Assembly: GCA_032718475.1 (NCBI GenBank)
Contig: JAUCBJ010001656.1
Span: 1-64,000 of the forward strand
Reading direction: 5' to 3'
From: Nemertoderma westbladi
Taxonomy: Eukaryota; Xenacoelomorpha; Nemertodermatida; Nemertodermatidae
DNA: 64,000 bases
Shown here piece by piece: positions 1 through 12,684 of this stretch. Position numbers and translations under genes: made by a program. Below the pieces are notes generated by a model. It made no database searches and had not been told where the DNA came from. It worked only from the letters and a program-made list of their open reading frames with translations. Each line of letters begins with the position of its first letter. Positions within the stretch are counted from its first letter, which is position 1.

Positions 1-379
1 GGGAGATTTGAGAACTGCATATGGAACAGACACCATCATTAAATAAAACACCACCCCCATAAGAGATAACTGTCAAATTTCAACTTTAGGCAGATTGTAA
101 ATAACAAAATTTCCAGAAAATGATCACTTTCAGATCGACTCCGTAAAGGTACAGCCTATGCTGTAGTAGATGCCTACCAAGTTTCAGTCTAAACCGTTAG
201 TAAATAACAGTAGACTGGGGAAGTGTATAGGACTCTGCAACTCCCTAAAGATACAGCCTATGATGTAGTAGATACCTGCCAAGTTTTAGCTCAAAAAGAT
301 TAAAAAGAACCAAATGGGATGAGGTTTTCACTATCAGACAATTCGCCCTCTAGCGGCTGACTGTGGAACTGTAGACGTC

Positions 380-1910
380 TCTACTACTCCGCAAAGATAT
401 AGCCTATGCTAGAGTAGATGCCTACCAAGTTTCAGTCTAAAAGGATTGTAAATAACAAAGTTGGAGGAGATGTTAACTTTCATACATTTCGCCCTCTAGC
501 GGCAGACGCAGGTAATGTAGACAACTCTGCGCGACTCAGTAAAGATATAGCCTATGCTGTAGTAGATGCCTACCAAGTTCAGTCTAAATGGATTATAAAT
601 AACAAAGCTAGAGATGTTAACTTTCAGACATTTCGCCCTCTAGCGGTAGACTGGGGAATTGTAGACGACTCTGCGACTCAGTAAAGATACAGCCTATGCT
701 GTAGTAGATGCCTACCAAGTTTCAGTCTAAACGGATTGTAAATAACAAAGTTGGAGAAGATGTTAACTCTCAGACATTTAGCCCTCTAACGGTAGACTGG
801 GGAACTGTAGACAAATCAGTGACTCCGGAAATATACAGCCTATGCTGCAGTATATAGCTACCAAGTTTCAGCTCAAAAGCATTAAAAATAACAAAGTTGG
901 AGAAGATGTTAACTTTCAGACATTTCGCCCTCTAGCGGTAGACTGGGGAATTGTAGACGACTCTACAACTCCGCAAAGATATAGCCTATGCTATAGTAGA
1001 TGCCTACCAAGTTTCAGTCTAAAAGGATTGTAAATAACAAAGTTGGAGAAGATGTTAACTTTCATACATTTCGCCCTCTAGCGGCAGACACAGGTACTGT
1101 AGACAACACTGCGCGACTCAGTAAAGATATAGCCTATGCTGTAGTAGATGCCTACCAAGTTCAGTCTAAACGGATTATAAATAACAAAGTTGGAGAAGAT
1201 GTTAACTTTCAGACATTTCGCCCTCTAGCGGTAGACTGGGGAATTGTAGACGACTCAGTGACTCCGGAAATATACAGCCTATGCTGCAGTATATAGCTAC
1301 CAAGTTTCAGCTCAAAAGCATTAAAAATAACAAAGTTGGAGAAGATGTTAACTTTCAGACATTTCGCCCTCTAGCGGTAGACCGGGGAATTGTAGACGAC
1401 TCAGCTACTCAGTAAAGATACAGCCTATGCTGTAGTAGATGCCTACCAAGTTTCAGTCTAAACGGATTGTAAATAACAAAGTTGGAGAAGATGTTAACTC
1501 TCAGACATTTAGCCCTCTAACGGTAGACTGGGGAACTGTAGACAACTCAGTGACTCCGGAAATATACAGCCTATGCTGCAGTATATAGCTACCAAGTTTC
1601 AGCTCAAAAGCATTAAAAATAACAAAGTTGTAGAAGATGTTAACTTTCAGACATTTCGCCCTCTAGCGGTAGACTGGGGAATTGTAGACGACTCTGCGAC
1701 TTAGTAAAGATACAGCCTATGCTGTAGTAGATGCCTACCAAGTTTCAGTCTAAACGGATTGTAAATAACAAAGTTGGAGAAGATGTTAACTCTCAGACAT
1801 TTAGCCCTCTAACGGTAGACTGGGGAACTGTAGACAACTCAGTGACTCCGGAAATATACAGCCTATGCTGCAGTATAAAGCTACCAAGTTTCAGCTCAAA
1901 AGCATTAAAA
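380..1910 (+). repeat. Representative run of ~146-bp sub-repeats
   Basis: Consecutive monomers of about 146 bp carry the landmarks agcctatgctgtagtagatg, ctaccaagtttcagtctaaa, attgtaaataacaaagttgg and cgccctctagcgg. The monomer length is close to the DNA length in a nucleosome core. Some monomers are truncated or belong to a second type (agctcaaaagcattaaaa). The conserved cgccctctagcgg block appears once in nearly every monomer across the whole array. Confidence 0.85.
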
Positions 1911-2780
1911 ACAACCCAATGAGATCAGGTTTTCACTATCGGACAATTCGCCCCCTAGCGGCAGACGGGGGAACTTCAGACGGCTCTGAGTATTACGTTG
2001 CAACGAGTTAGGGCGAAACATATCGAACGAGCTATAGTAAGCGAGATTTCATCGAGATTAGATGTATAATATTAGATAAAATAATAATACAGTAAGTATA
2101 GGCCTACAGAAATAATTATTTTACTTTTAATATTCATAACAGTAAAACAAAAATGTTATAAACCTCTCCTTCCATGCAGCCAATGATTGAGAAAGCAGAA
2201 TTACTCTGAGCAATTCGCAACAGACAACCCAAACCCACCCCAATCAACACTCCAGCCTGCTTGCTCCTTATCTGTGCCCAGCCAGCTAGCTGCGAGTTCA
2301 ATAATTAACTTAACGTTGCTATGATACAGAAAACAATCCTTCCCTATTCAATACGCAATAGGCCAATTCGATCGTGCTTGGCGAATATGACATATTTATA
2401 CACTATTTGATTTTTACTCAATAAATAATCATACATATTTATATTAAACACTCGAATAAAATAAAAACTCTGTGAGAATGGGACACGGCGAATCTACCCA
2501 TGTTAATTTTATACCAGGTGGGATAAATGTTAGCCCTCGAAATCATTAATTACCGATAGAAGAACCGAAATAATTCGTTAAATTCGCCCGAAAATCACGA
2601 AAATCGCCCTCTAGCGGCAGACGGGTGAACTTCAGACGAGTCTGAGTATTACGTTGCAACGAGTTAGAGCGAGACCTTTCTAACGAGCTATAGCAAGCGA
2701 GATTTCATCGAGATGGGTTCGATTGTATAGCCGATGACAAACACACAGACAGACAGACAATCGATATTTATATATATTAG

Positions 2781-2820
2781 ACTAGAAAGCCTGTGGCCCT
2801 TCGGGCCACAGCTTTCTAGT
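2781..2820. repeat. Hairpin in higher-order unit, copy 1
   Basis: Near-perfect inverted repeat: arms ACTAGAAAGC(C)TGTGGCCC and GGGCCACAGCTTTCTAGT, three-base TTC loop, one bulged C. The same hairpin recurs at 4848-4887 and 8744-8783. The copy near 6568 has lost its loop and right arm. Confidence 0.9.
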
Positions 2821-4847
2821 GCACGTGCAGATGATATATGAATATGTGTGGGAGATTTGAGAACTGCATACGGAACAGACACCATCATTAAATAAAACAC
2901 CACCCCCATAAGAGATAACTGTCAAGTTTCAACTTTAGGCAGATTGTAAATAACAAAATTTCCAGAAAATGATCACTTTCAGATCCACCCTCTACCTGCG
3001 GACTGGTGAAATGCAGACGGCGCTGCAGTTTGGTAAAGATGGGGTTTATGGTGAAGTAAAATGCCTGCCTTTCAAGTTTCAGCTTAAACAGATTGTAAAT
3101 AACAAAATTGGTGTAGATGTTCACATTCAGACATTTCACCCTCTAGCGGTAGACTGAAGAACTGTAGACGACTCTGGGACTCCGTAAAGATACAGAATAT
3201 GCTGTAGTAGATTCCTGCCAAGTTCCAGCTCAATAGGATTAAAAAGAACCAATTGGGATGAGGTGTTCACTATCAGACAATTCGCCCTCTAGCGGCAGAT
3301 AGGGGAACTGTATACAACTCTGCGACTCCGTAAAGGTAGAGCCTATGCTGTAGTAGATGCCTACCAAGTTTCAGTCTAAACCGTTAGTAAATAACAAAGT
3401 TGGAGAAGATGTTAACTTTCAGACATTTCACCCTCTAGCGGTAGACTGGGGAAGTGTATAGGACTCTGCAACTCCGTAAAGATACAGCCTATGATGTAGT
3501 AGATACCAACCAAGTTTCAGCTCAAAATGATTAAAAAGAACCAAATGGGATGAGGTTTTCACTATCAGACAATTCGCCCTCTTGCGGCTGACTGTGGAAC
3601 TGTAGACGACTCTACTACTCCGCAAAGATATAGCCTATGCTATAGTAGATGCCTACCAAGTTTCAGTCTAAAAGGATTGTAAATAACAAAGTTGGAGAAG
3701 ATGTTAACTTTCATACATTTCGCCCTCTAGCGGCAGACGCGGGTAATGTAGACAACTCTGCGCGACTCAGTAAAGATATCAGCCTATGCTGTAGTAGATG
3801 CCTACCAAGTTTCAGTCTAAACGGATTGTAAATAACAAAGTTGGAGAAGATGTTAACTCTCAGACATTTAGCCCTCTAACGGTAGACTGGGGAACTGTAG
3901 ACAACCCAGTGACTCCGGAAATATACAGCCTATGCTGCAGTATATAGCTACCAAGTTTCAGCTCAAAAGCATTAAAAACAACCCAATGAGATCAGGTTTT
4001 CACTATCGGACAATTCGCCCTCTAGCGGCAGACGGGGGAACTTCAGACGGCTCTGAGTATTACGTTGCAACGAGTTAGGGCGAGACCTATCTAACGAGCT
4101 ATAGTAAGCGAGATTTCATCGAGATTAGATGTATAATATTAGATAAAATAATAATACAGTAAGTATAGGCCTACAGAAATAATTATTTTACTTTTAATAT
4201 TCATAACAGTAAAACAAAAATGTTATAAACCTCTCCTTCCATGCAGCCAATGATTGAGAAAGCAGAATTACTCTGAGCAATTCGCAACAGACAACCCAAA
4301 CCCACCCCAATCAACACTCCAGCCTGCTTGCTCCTTATCTGTGCCCAGCCAGCTAGCTGCGAGTTCAATAATTACCTTAACGTTGCTATGATACAGAAAA
4401 CAATCCTTCCCTATTCAATAACAATAGGCCAATTCGATCGTGCTTGGCGAATATGACATATTTATACACTATTTGATTTTTAATCAATAAATAATCATAC
4501 ATATTTATATTAAACACTCGAATAAAATAAAAACTTTGTGAGAATGGGACACGGCGAATCTACCCATGTTAATTTTATACCAGGTGGGATAAATGTTAGC
4601 CCTCTAAATCATTAATTACCGATAGAAGAACCGAAATAATTCGATAAATTTCGCCCGAAAATCACGAAAATCGCCCTCTAGCGGCAGACGGGCGAACTTC
4701 AGACGGCTCTGAGTATTACGTTGCAACGAGTTAGGGCGAGACCTTTCTAACGAGCTATAGCAAGCGAGATTTCATCGAGATGGGTTCGATTGTATAGCCG
4801 ATGACAAACACACAGACAGACAGACAATCGATATTTATATATATTAG

Positions 4848-4887
4848 ACTAGAAAGCCTGTGGCCCTTCGGGCCACAGCTTTCTAGT
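4848..4887. repeat. Hairpin in higher-order unit, copy 2
   Basis: Same 18-bp-arm inverted repeat as at 2781, including the bulged C and TTC loop. It lies about 30 bp before the anchor of the next higher-order copy. Confidence 0.9.
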
Positions 4888-7800
4888 GCACGTGCAGATG
4901 ATATATGAATATGTGTGGGAGATTTGAGAACTGCATACGGAATAGACACCATCATTAAATAAAACACCACCCCCATAAGATATAACTGTCAAGTTTCAAC
5001 TTTAGGCAGATTGTAAATAACAAAATTTCCAGAAAATGATCACTTTCAGATCCACCCTCTACCTGCGGACTGGTGAAATGCAGACGGCGCTGCAGTTTGG
5101 TAAAGATGGGGTTTATGGTGAAGTAAAATGCCTGCCTTTCAAGTTTCAGCTTAAACAGATTGTAAATAACAAAATTGGTGTAGATGTTCACATTCAGACA
5201 TTTCACCCTCTAGCGGTAGACTGAAGAACTGTAGACGACTCTGGGACTCCGTAAAGATACAGAATATGCTGTAGTAGATTCCTGCCAAGTTCCAGCTCAA
5301 TAGAATTAAAAAGAACCAAATGGGATGAGGTGTTCACTATCAGATATGTCGCCCTCTAGCGGCAGATGGGGGGACTGTATACAACGCTGTGACTCCGTAA
5401 AGGTACAGCCTATGCTGTAGTAGATGCCTACCAAGTTTCAGTCTAAACCGTTAGTAAATAACAAAGTTGGAGAAGATGTTAACTTTCAGACATTTCACCC
5501 TCTAGCGGTAGACTGGGGAAGTGAATAGGATTCTGCAACCCCGTAAAGATACAGCCTATGATGTAGTAGATACCAACCAAGTTTCAGCTCAAAATGATTA
5601 AAAAGAACCAAATGGGATGAGGTTTTCACTATCAGACAATTCGCCCTCTAGCGGCTGACTGTGGAACTGTAGACGACTCTACTACTCCGCAAAGATATAG
5701 CCTATGCTATAGTAGATGCCTACCAAGTTTCAGTCTAAAAGGATTGTAAATAACAAAGTTGGAGGAGATGTTAACTTTCATACATTTCGCCCTCTAGCGG
5801 CAGACGCGGGTAATGTAGACAACTCTGCGCGACTCAGTAAAGATATAGCCTATGCTGTAGTAGATGCCTACCAAGTTCAGTCTAAATGGATTATAAATAA
5901 CAAAGTTGGAGAAGATGTTAACTTTCAGACATTTCGCCCTCTAGCGGTAGACTGGGGAATTGTAGACGACTCTGCGACTCAGTAAAGATACAGCCTATGC
6001 TGTAGTAGATGCCTACCAAGTTTCAGTCTAAACGGATTGTAAATAACAAAGTTGGAGAAGATGTTAACTCTCAGACATTTAGCCCTCTAACGGTAGACTG
6101 GGGAACTGTGGACAACTCAGTGACTCCGGAAATATACAGCCTATGCTGCAGTATATAGCTACCAAGTTTCAGCTCAAAAGCATTAAAAACAACCCAATGA
6201 GATCAGGTTTTCACTATCGGACAATTCGCCCTCTAGCGGCAGATGGGGGAACTTCAGACGGCTCTGAGTATTACGTTGCAACGAGTTAGGGCAAGACCTA
6301 TCTAACGAGCTATAGTAAGCGAGATTTCATCGAGATTAGATGTATAATATTAGATAAAATAATAATACAGTAAGTATAGGCCTACAGAAATAATTATTTT
6401 ACTTTTAATATTCATAACAGTAAAACAAAAATGTTATAAACCTCTCCTTCCATGCAGCCAATGATTGAGAAAGCAGAATTACTCTTGAGCAATTCGCAAC
6501 AGACAACCCAAACCCACCCCAATCAACACTACAGACAGACAATCGAGATTTATATATATTAGATTAGACTAGAAAGCCTGTGGCCCGCACGTGCAGATGA
6601 TTTATGAATATGTGTGGGAGATTGGAGAACTGCATACGGAACAGACACCATCATTAAATAAAACACCACCCCATAAGAGATAACTGTCAAGTTTCAACTT
6701 TAGTCAGATTGTAAATAACAAAATTGGTGTAGATGTTCACATTCAGACTTCTACAGTAGCGGTAGACTGAAGAACTGTGTAGACGACTCTGGGACTCAGT
6801 AAAGATACAGAATATGCTGTAGTAGATTCCTGCCAAGTTTCAGCTCAAAGGGATTAAAAAGAACCAATTGGGATGAGGTGTTCACTATCAGACAATTCGC
6901 CCTCTAGCGGCAGATAGGGGAACTGTATACAACTCTGCGACTCCGTAAAGGTAGAGCCTATGCTGTAGTAGATGCCTACCAAGTTTCAGTCTAAACCGTT
7001 TGTAAATAACAAAGTTGGAGAAGATGTTAACTTTCAGACATTTCACCCTCTAGCGGTAGACTGGGGAAGTGTATAGGACTCTGCAATTCCGTAAAGATAG
7101 AGCCTAGGACGTAGTAGATACCTGCCAAGTTTCAGCTCAAAAGGATTAAAAAGAACCAAATGGGATGAGGTTTTCACTATCAGACAATTCGCCCTCTTGC
7201 GGCTGACTGTGGAACTGTAGACGACTCTACTACTCCGCAAAGATATAGCCTATGCTATAGTAGATGCCTACCAAGTTTCAGTCTAAAAGGATTGTAAATA
7301 ACAAAGTTGGAGAAGATGTTAACTTGCAGACATTTCGCCTTCTAGCGATAGACTGGGAAATTGTAGACGACTCTGCGACTCAGTAAAGATACAGCCTATG
7401 CTGTAGTAGATGCCTACCAAGTTTCAGTCAAAACGGATTGTAAATAATAAAGTTGGAGAAGATGTTAACTCTCAGACATTTAGCCCTCTAACGGTAGACT
7501 GGGTAACTGTAGACAAATCAGTGACTCCGGAAATATACAGCCTATGCTGCAGTATATAGCTACCAAGTTTCAGCTCAAAAGCATTAAAAATAACAAAGTT
7601 GGAGAAGATGTTAACCTGCAGACATTTCGCCCTCTAGCGGTAGACTGGGAAATTGTAGACGACTCTGCGACTCAGTAAAGATTCAGCCTATGCTGTAGTA
7701 GATGCCTACCAAGTTTCAGTCAAAACGGATTGTAAATAATAAAGTTGGAGAAGATGTTAACTCTCAGACATTTAGCCCTCTAACGGTAGACTGGGGAACT

Positions 7801-8743
7801 GTAGACAACCCAGTGACTCCGGAAATATACAGCCTATGCTGCAGTATATAGCTACTATGTTTCAGCTCAAAAGCATTAAAAACAACCCTATAAGATCAGG
7901 TTTTCACTATCGGATAATTCGCCCTCTAGCGGCAGACGGTGGAACTTCAGACGGCTCTGAGTATTACGTTGCAACGAGTTAGGGCGAGACCTATCTAACG
8001 AGCTATAGTAAGCGAGATTTCATCGAGATTAGATGTATAATATTAGATAAAATAATAATACAGTAAGTATAGGCCTACAGAAATAATTATTTTACTTTTA
8101 ATATTCATAACAGTAAAACAAAAATGTTATAAACCTCACCTTCCATGCAGCCAATGATTGAGAAAGCAGAATTACTCTGAGCAATTCGCAATAGACAACC
8201 CAAACCCACCCCAATCAACACTCCAGCCTGCTTGCTCCTTATCTGTGCCCAGCCAGCTAGCTGCGAGTTCAATAATTACCTTAACGTTGCTATGATACAG
8301 AAAACAATCCTTCCCTATTCAATAACTATAGGCCAATTCGATCCTGCTTGGCGAATATGACATATTTATACACTATTTGATTTTTAATCAATAAATAATC
8401 ATACATATTTATATTAAACACTCGAATAAAATAAAAACTTTGTGAGAATGGGACACGGCGAATCTACCCATGTTAATTTTAAACCAGGTGGGATAAATGT
8501 TAGCCCTCTAAATCATTAATTACCGATAGAAGAACCGAAATAATTCGATAAATTTCGCCCGAAAATCACGAAAATCGCCCTCTAGCGGCAGACGGGCGAA
8601 CTTCAGACGGCTCTGAGTATTACGTTGCAACGAGTTAGGGCGAGACCTTTCTAACGAGATATAGCAAGCGAGATTTCATCGAGATGGGTTCGATTGTATA
8701 GCCGATGACAAACACACAGACAATCGAGATTTATATATATTAG

Positions 8744-8783
8744 ACTAGAAAGCCTGTGGCCCTTCGGGCCACAGCTTTCTAGT
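8744..8783. repeat. Hairpin in higher-order unit, copy 3
   Basis: Same inverted repeat as at 2781 and 4848. The fourth expected copy (6568-6586) keeps only the left arm and jumps straight to the downstream flank GCACGTGCAGATGA, as expected for deletion of a cruciform or hairpin during replication. Confidence 0.9.
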
Positions 8784-10943
8784 GCACGTGCAGATGATAT
8801 ATGAATATGTGTGGGAGATTTGAGAACTGCATACGGAATAGACACCATCATTAAATAAAACACCACCCCCATAAGAGATAACTGTCAAGTTTCAACTTTA
8901 GTCAGATTGTAAATAACAAAATTTCCAGAAAATGATCACTTTCAGATCCACCCTCTACCTGCGGACTGGTGAAATGCAGACGGCGCTGCAGTTTGGTAAA
9001 GGTGGGGTTTATGGTGAAGTAAAATGCCTGCCTTTCAAGTTTCAGCTTAAACAGATTGTAAATAACAAAATTGGTGTAGATGTTCACATTCAGACTTCTA
9101 GCGGTAGACTGAAGAACTGTAGACGACTCTGGGACTCCGTAAAGATACAGAATATGCTGCAGTAGATTCCTGCCAAGTTTCAGCTCAAAGGGATTAAAGA
9201 GAACCAATTGGGATGAGGTGTTCACTATCAGACAATTCGCCCTCTAGCGGCAGATAGGGGAACTGTATACAACTCTGCGACTCCGTAAAGGTAGAGCCTA
9301 TGCTGTAGTAGATGCCTACCAAGTTTCAGTCTAAACCGTTTGTAAATAACAAAGTTGGAGAAGATGTTAATTTTCAGACATTTCACCCTCTAGCGGTAGA
9401 CTGGGGAAGTGTATAGGACTCTGCAACTCCGTAAAGATAGAGCCTAGGATGTAGTAGATACCTGCCAAGTTTCAGCTCAAAAGGATTAAAAAGAACCAAA
9501 TGGGATGAGGTTTTCACTATCAGACAATTCGCCCTCTTGCGTCTGACTGTGGAACTGTAGACGACTCTACTACTCCGCAAAGATATAGCCTATGCTATAG
9601 TAGATGCCTACCAAGTTTCAGTCTAAAAGGATTGTAAATAACAAAGTTGGAGAAGATGTTAACTTTCATACATTTCGCCCTCTAGCGGCAGACGCGGGTA
9701 CTGTAGACAACTCTGCGCGACTCAGTAAAGATATAGCCTATGCTGTAGTAGATGCCTACCAAGTTCAGTCTAAATGGATTATAAATAACAAAGTTGGAGA
9801 AGATGTTAACTTGCAGACATTTCGCCCTCTAGCGGTAGACTGGGAAATTGTAGACGACTCTGCGACTCAGTAAAGATTCAGCCTATGCTGTAGTAGATGC
9901 CTACCAAGTTTCAGTCAAAACGGATTGTAAATAATAAAGTTGGAGAAGATGTTATCTCTCAGACATTTAGCACTCTAACGGTAGACTGGGGAACTGTAGA
10001 CCACCCAGTGACTCCGGAAATATACAGCCTATGCTGCAGTATATAGCTACCAAGTTTCAGCTCAAAAGCATTAAAAACAACCCAATAAGATCAGGTTTTC
10101 ACTATCGGATAATTCGCCCTCTAGCGGCAGACGGGGGAACTTCAGACGGCTCTGAGTATTACGTTGCAACGAGTTAGGGCGAGACCTATCTAACGAGCTA
10201 TAGTAAGCGAGATTTCATCGAGATTAGATGTATAATATTAGATAACATAATAATACAGTAAGTATAGGCCTATAGAAATAATTATTTTTACTTTTAATAT
10301 TCATAACAGTAAAACAAAAATGTTATAAACCTCTCCTTCCATGCAGCCAATGATTGAGAAAGCAGAATTACTACAACCCAAACCCACCCCAATCAACACT
10401 CCAGCCTGCTTGCTCCTTATCTGTGCCCAGCCAGCTAGCTGCGAGTTCAATAATTACCTTAAGGTTGCTACAGAAAACAATCCTTCCCTATTCAATAACA
10501 ATAGGCCAATTCGATCGTGCTTGGCGAATATGACATATTTATACACTATTTGTTTTTTAATCAATAAATAATCATACATATTTATATTAAACACTCGAAT
10601 AAAATAAATACTTTGTGAGAATGGGACACGGCGAATCTACCCATGTTAATTTTATACCAGGTGGGATAAATGTTAGCCCTCTAAATCATTAATTACCGAT
10701 AGAAGAACCGAAATAATTCGATAAATTTCGCCCGAAAATCACGAAAATCGCCCTCTAGCGGCAGACGGGCGAACTTCAGACGACTCTGAGTATTACGTTG
10801 CAACGAGTTAGGGCGAGACCTTTCTAACGAGCTATAGCAAGCGAGATTTCATCGAGATGGGTTCGATTGTATAGCCGATGACAAACACACAGACAGACTG
10901 ACTGACTGACAGACAATCGATATTTATATATATTAGATTAAAA

Positions 10944-11093
10944 TTTTTTAGCTATTCATATTAATTATATCTATGTGATTTCTAATTATATGACATTTTA
11001 AAATATATAAATCGTTCTACAGCTGTGGGGTCGACGGAAGTCCTACACCATCTTCAAGCACGAGTCCGCATCGCCACTTAACTCTTGAGCCTC
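10944..11093. other. Unassigned AT-rich spacer then unique sequence
   Basis: Between the end of the higher-order array and the 59-bp minisatellite there is about 150 bp of AT-rich and then mixed sequence. I see no gene, repeat or RNA here. Confidence 0.5.
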
Positions 11094-11856
11094 GGTGTGG
11101 GAAGCTCCACGAAGGATGGCGTATTGGATCCACCGGCGGACCCACCCCATTTGGTGTGGGAAGCTCCACGAAGGATGGCGTATTGGATCCGCCGGCGGAC
11201 CCACCCCATTTCGTGTGGGAAGCTCCACGAAGGATGGCGTATTGGATCCGCCGGCGGACCCACCCCATTTGGTGTGGGAAGCTCCACGAAGGATGGTGTA
11301 TTGGATCCGCCGGCGGACCCACCCCATTTGGTGTGGGAAGCTCCACGAAGGATGGCGTATTGGATCCGCCGGCGGACCCACCCCATTTGGTGTGGGAAGC
11401 TCCACGAAGGATGGCGTATTGGATCCGCCGGCGGACCCACCCCATTTGGTGTGGGAAGCTCCACGAAGGATGGCGTATTGGATCCGCCGGCGGACCCACC
11501 CCATTTGGTGTGGGAAGCTCCACGAAGGATGGCGTATTGGATCCGCCGGCGGACCCACCCCATTTGGTGTGGGAAGCTCCACGAAGGATGGCGTATTGGA
11601 TCCGCCGGCGGACCCACCCCATTTGGTGTGGGAAGCTCCACGAAGGATGGCGTATTGGATCCGCCGGCGGACCCACCCCATTTGGTGTGGGAAGCTCCAC
11701 GAAGGATGGCGTATTGGATCCGCCGGCGGACCCACCCCATTTGGTGTGGGAAGCTCCACGAAGGATGGCGTATTGGATCCGCCGGCGGACCCACCCCATT
11801 TGGTGTGGGAAGCTCCACGAAGGATGGCGTATTGGATCCGCCGGCGGACCCACCCC
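11094..11856. repeat. 59-bp GC-rich minisatellite
   Basis: About 13 near-identical head-to-tail copies of a 59-bp unit carrying GGTGTGGGAAGCTCCACGAA, a BamHI-like GGATCC, GCCGGCGGACCC and ACCCCATTT. Only a few copies differ by single bases, so homogenisation is recent. Because 59 is not a multiple of three and the unit has no stop in any phase on either strand, all six frames stay open for 700-900 bp. The long ORFs here come from the repeat and are not genes. The array adjoins the C-terminal end of the minus-strand retroelement. Confidence 0.95.
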
Positions 11857-12675
11857 GAATCCCTACATCACACCGAAGACCAGCTGTCTCCGCCATCCCT
11901 TCTCGTCCATTTATCACTGGCTCCAGGTTAACATTGCTTGGGCCGAAGGCCAAGGATGCTAGATCTCCCACAACATCGCGTACTTCATTGTGACGTCGGA
12001 TCACGAGGCCACCCTCTTTGCAGTTTAACCCGTGGTTCAGGTCAAAAGGGTCCCCGCATCCGTCACAGCGAGAGGGGACACCTGTAGGTGGTCGTCAATA
12101 GCGGAGGGAAATTGCATCTCGGAATTCGGATGGCGATAAGTCCTGGTGAATGTCAGCTAGTGGGAGAGCTGACTTCCAACCACTGGTCTTGAATTCAGCG
12201 GCCCGTCCGATGACTCTATGCTGTTCTGGTCGCAACTCAATAACTATGTCATCAAAGATTGCTTTCTCGCTTGTCCTTTGGGTAGCCCGAGCCGACTTTC
12301 TTGCCTCCTTGAGGCAGGATTGGTGGTCTGTCAGAGAGAACGTCTCTTCGCCTTTAATGGCACGTGATAGAGTTCGTGTACCGCCCTCTGATGTGGCATA
12401 CTGATTGTCTGCTTCGCTTCGACTGCTGGGTTCCGTATCCCAATGCCACCATTATTTGGGGACAGTGCAAATAAACTCAGCTCCGACTATGTGATTTCCC
12501 CTCCAATCACGGCTGGTAGGAAGCACTCTGTGATGGTTTTTTCCAACACATTAATCATGGTGGAACAGTCTGGAGTTACCCGTTGTAAATAGGCCCACTC
12601 CCTCAGTAGAGAGCAGACCATGGCTGCGAACGCTGCATGTGGTTGTGCCTCTGCTATCTCTGCCAGTTGTTCCAC
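11857..12675 (-). pseudogene. Post-RT and CCHC/endonuclease-like part of the retroelement
   Basis: Minus-strand reading gives HAAFAAMVCSLLREW and FLPAVIGGEI (12675-12487). After a shift comes LSPSEFRDAISLRY, an in-frame stop, then CDGCGDPFDLNH...C, RRHNEVRDVVGDL and LEPV. A C-x2-C...H...C cluster followed by RHN and EP resembles the zinc knuckle and restriction-like nuclease entry of R2-type elements. The nuclease core itself is missing, replaced by the 59-bp array. Confidence 0.6.
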
Positions 12676-12684
12676 TGAGTTAAC

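Larger units (their letters stand above)
1..10943. repeat. Higher-order tandem array of 1.7-2.8 kb units built on ~146-bp sub-repeats
   Basis: Five tandem copies are anchored by the same string (gggagatttgagaactgc and near-identical forms) at 1, 2850, 4917, 6616 and 8813. Spacings are 2849, 2067, 1699, 2197 and about 2130 bp. Each copy opens with a short unique head, runs through a variable number of ~146-bp sub-repeats, then a shared AT-rich block ending in CACACAGACAGACAGACAA and TATATATATTAGA. Length differences come mainly from sub-repeat number. The last copy stops near 10943. Many short ORFs occur, but they follow the sub-repeat and are broken at random, so I call no gene. The tail resembles 3' ends of invertebrate SINE or RTE-type retroposons; that part is inference. 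Confidence 0.9.

Noticed and set aside
418-10000. Many short ORFs such as MPTKFQSKRIVNNKVGEDVN
   Set aside because: They are translations of the 146-bp sub-repeat, interrupted differently in each monomer, with no sign of coding constraint.
11017-12004. Six overlapping ORFs of 238-308 codons
   Set aside because: They all follow the 59-bp repeat unit, which has no stop in any phase; no domain or start signal. Only the part beyond 11857 on the minus strand is real retroelement text.
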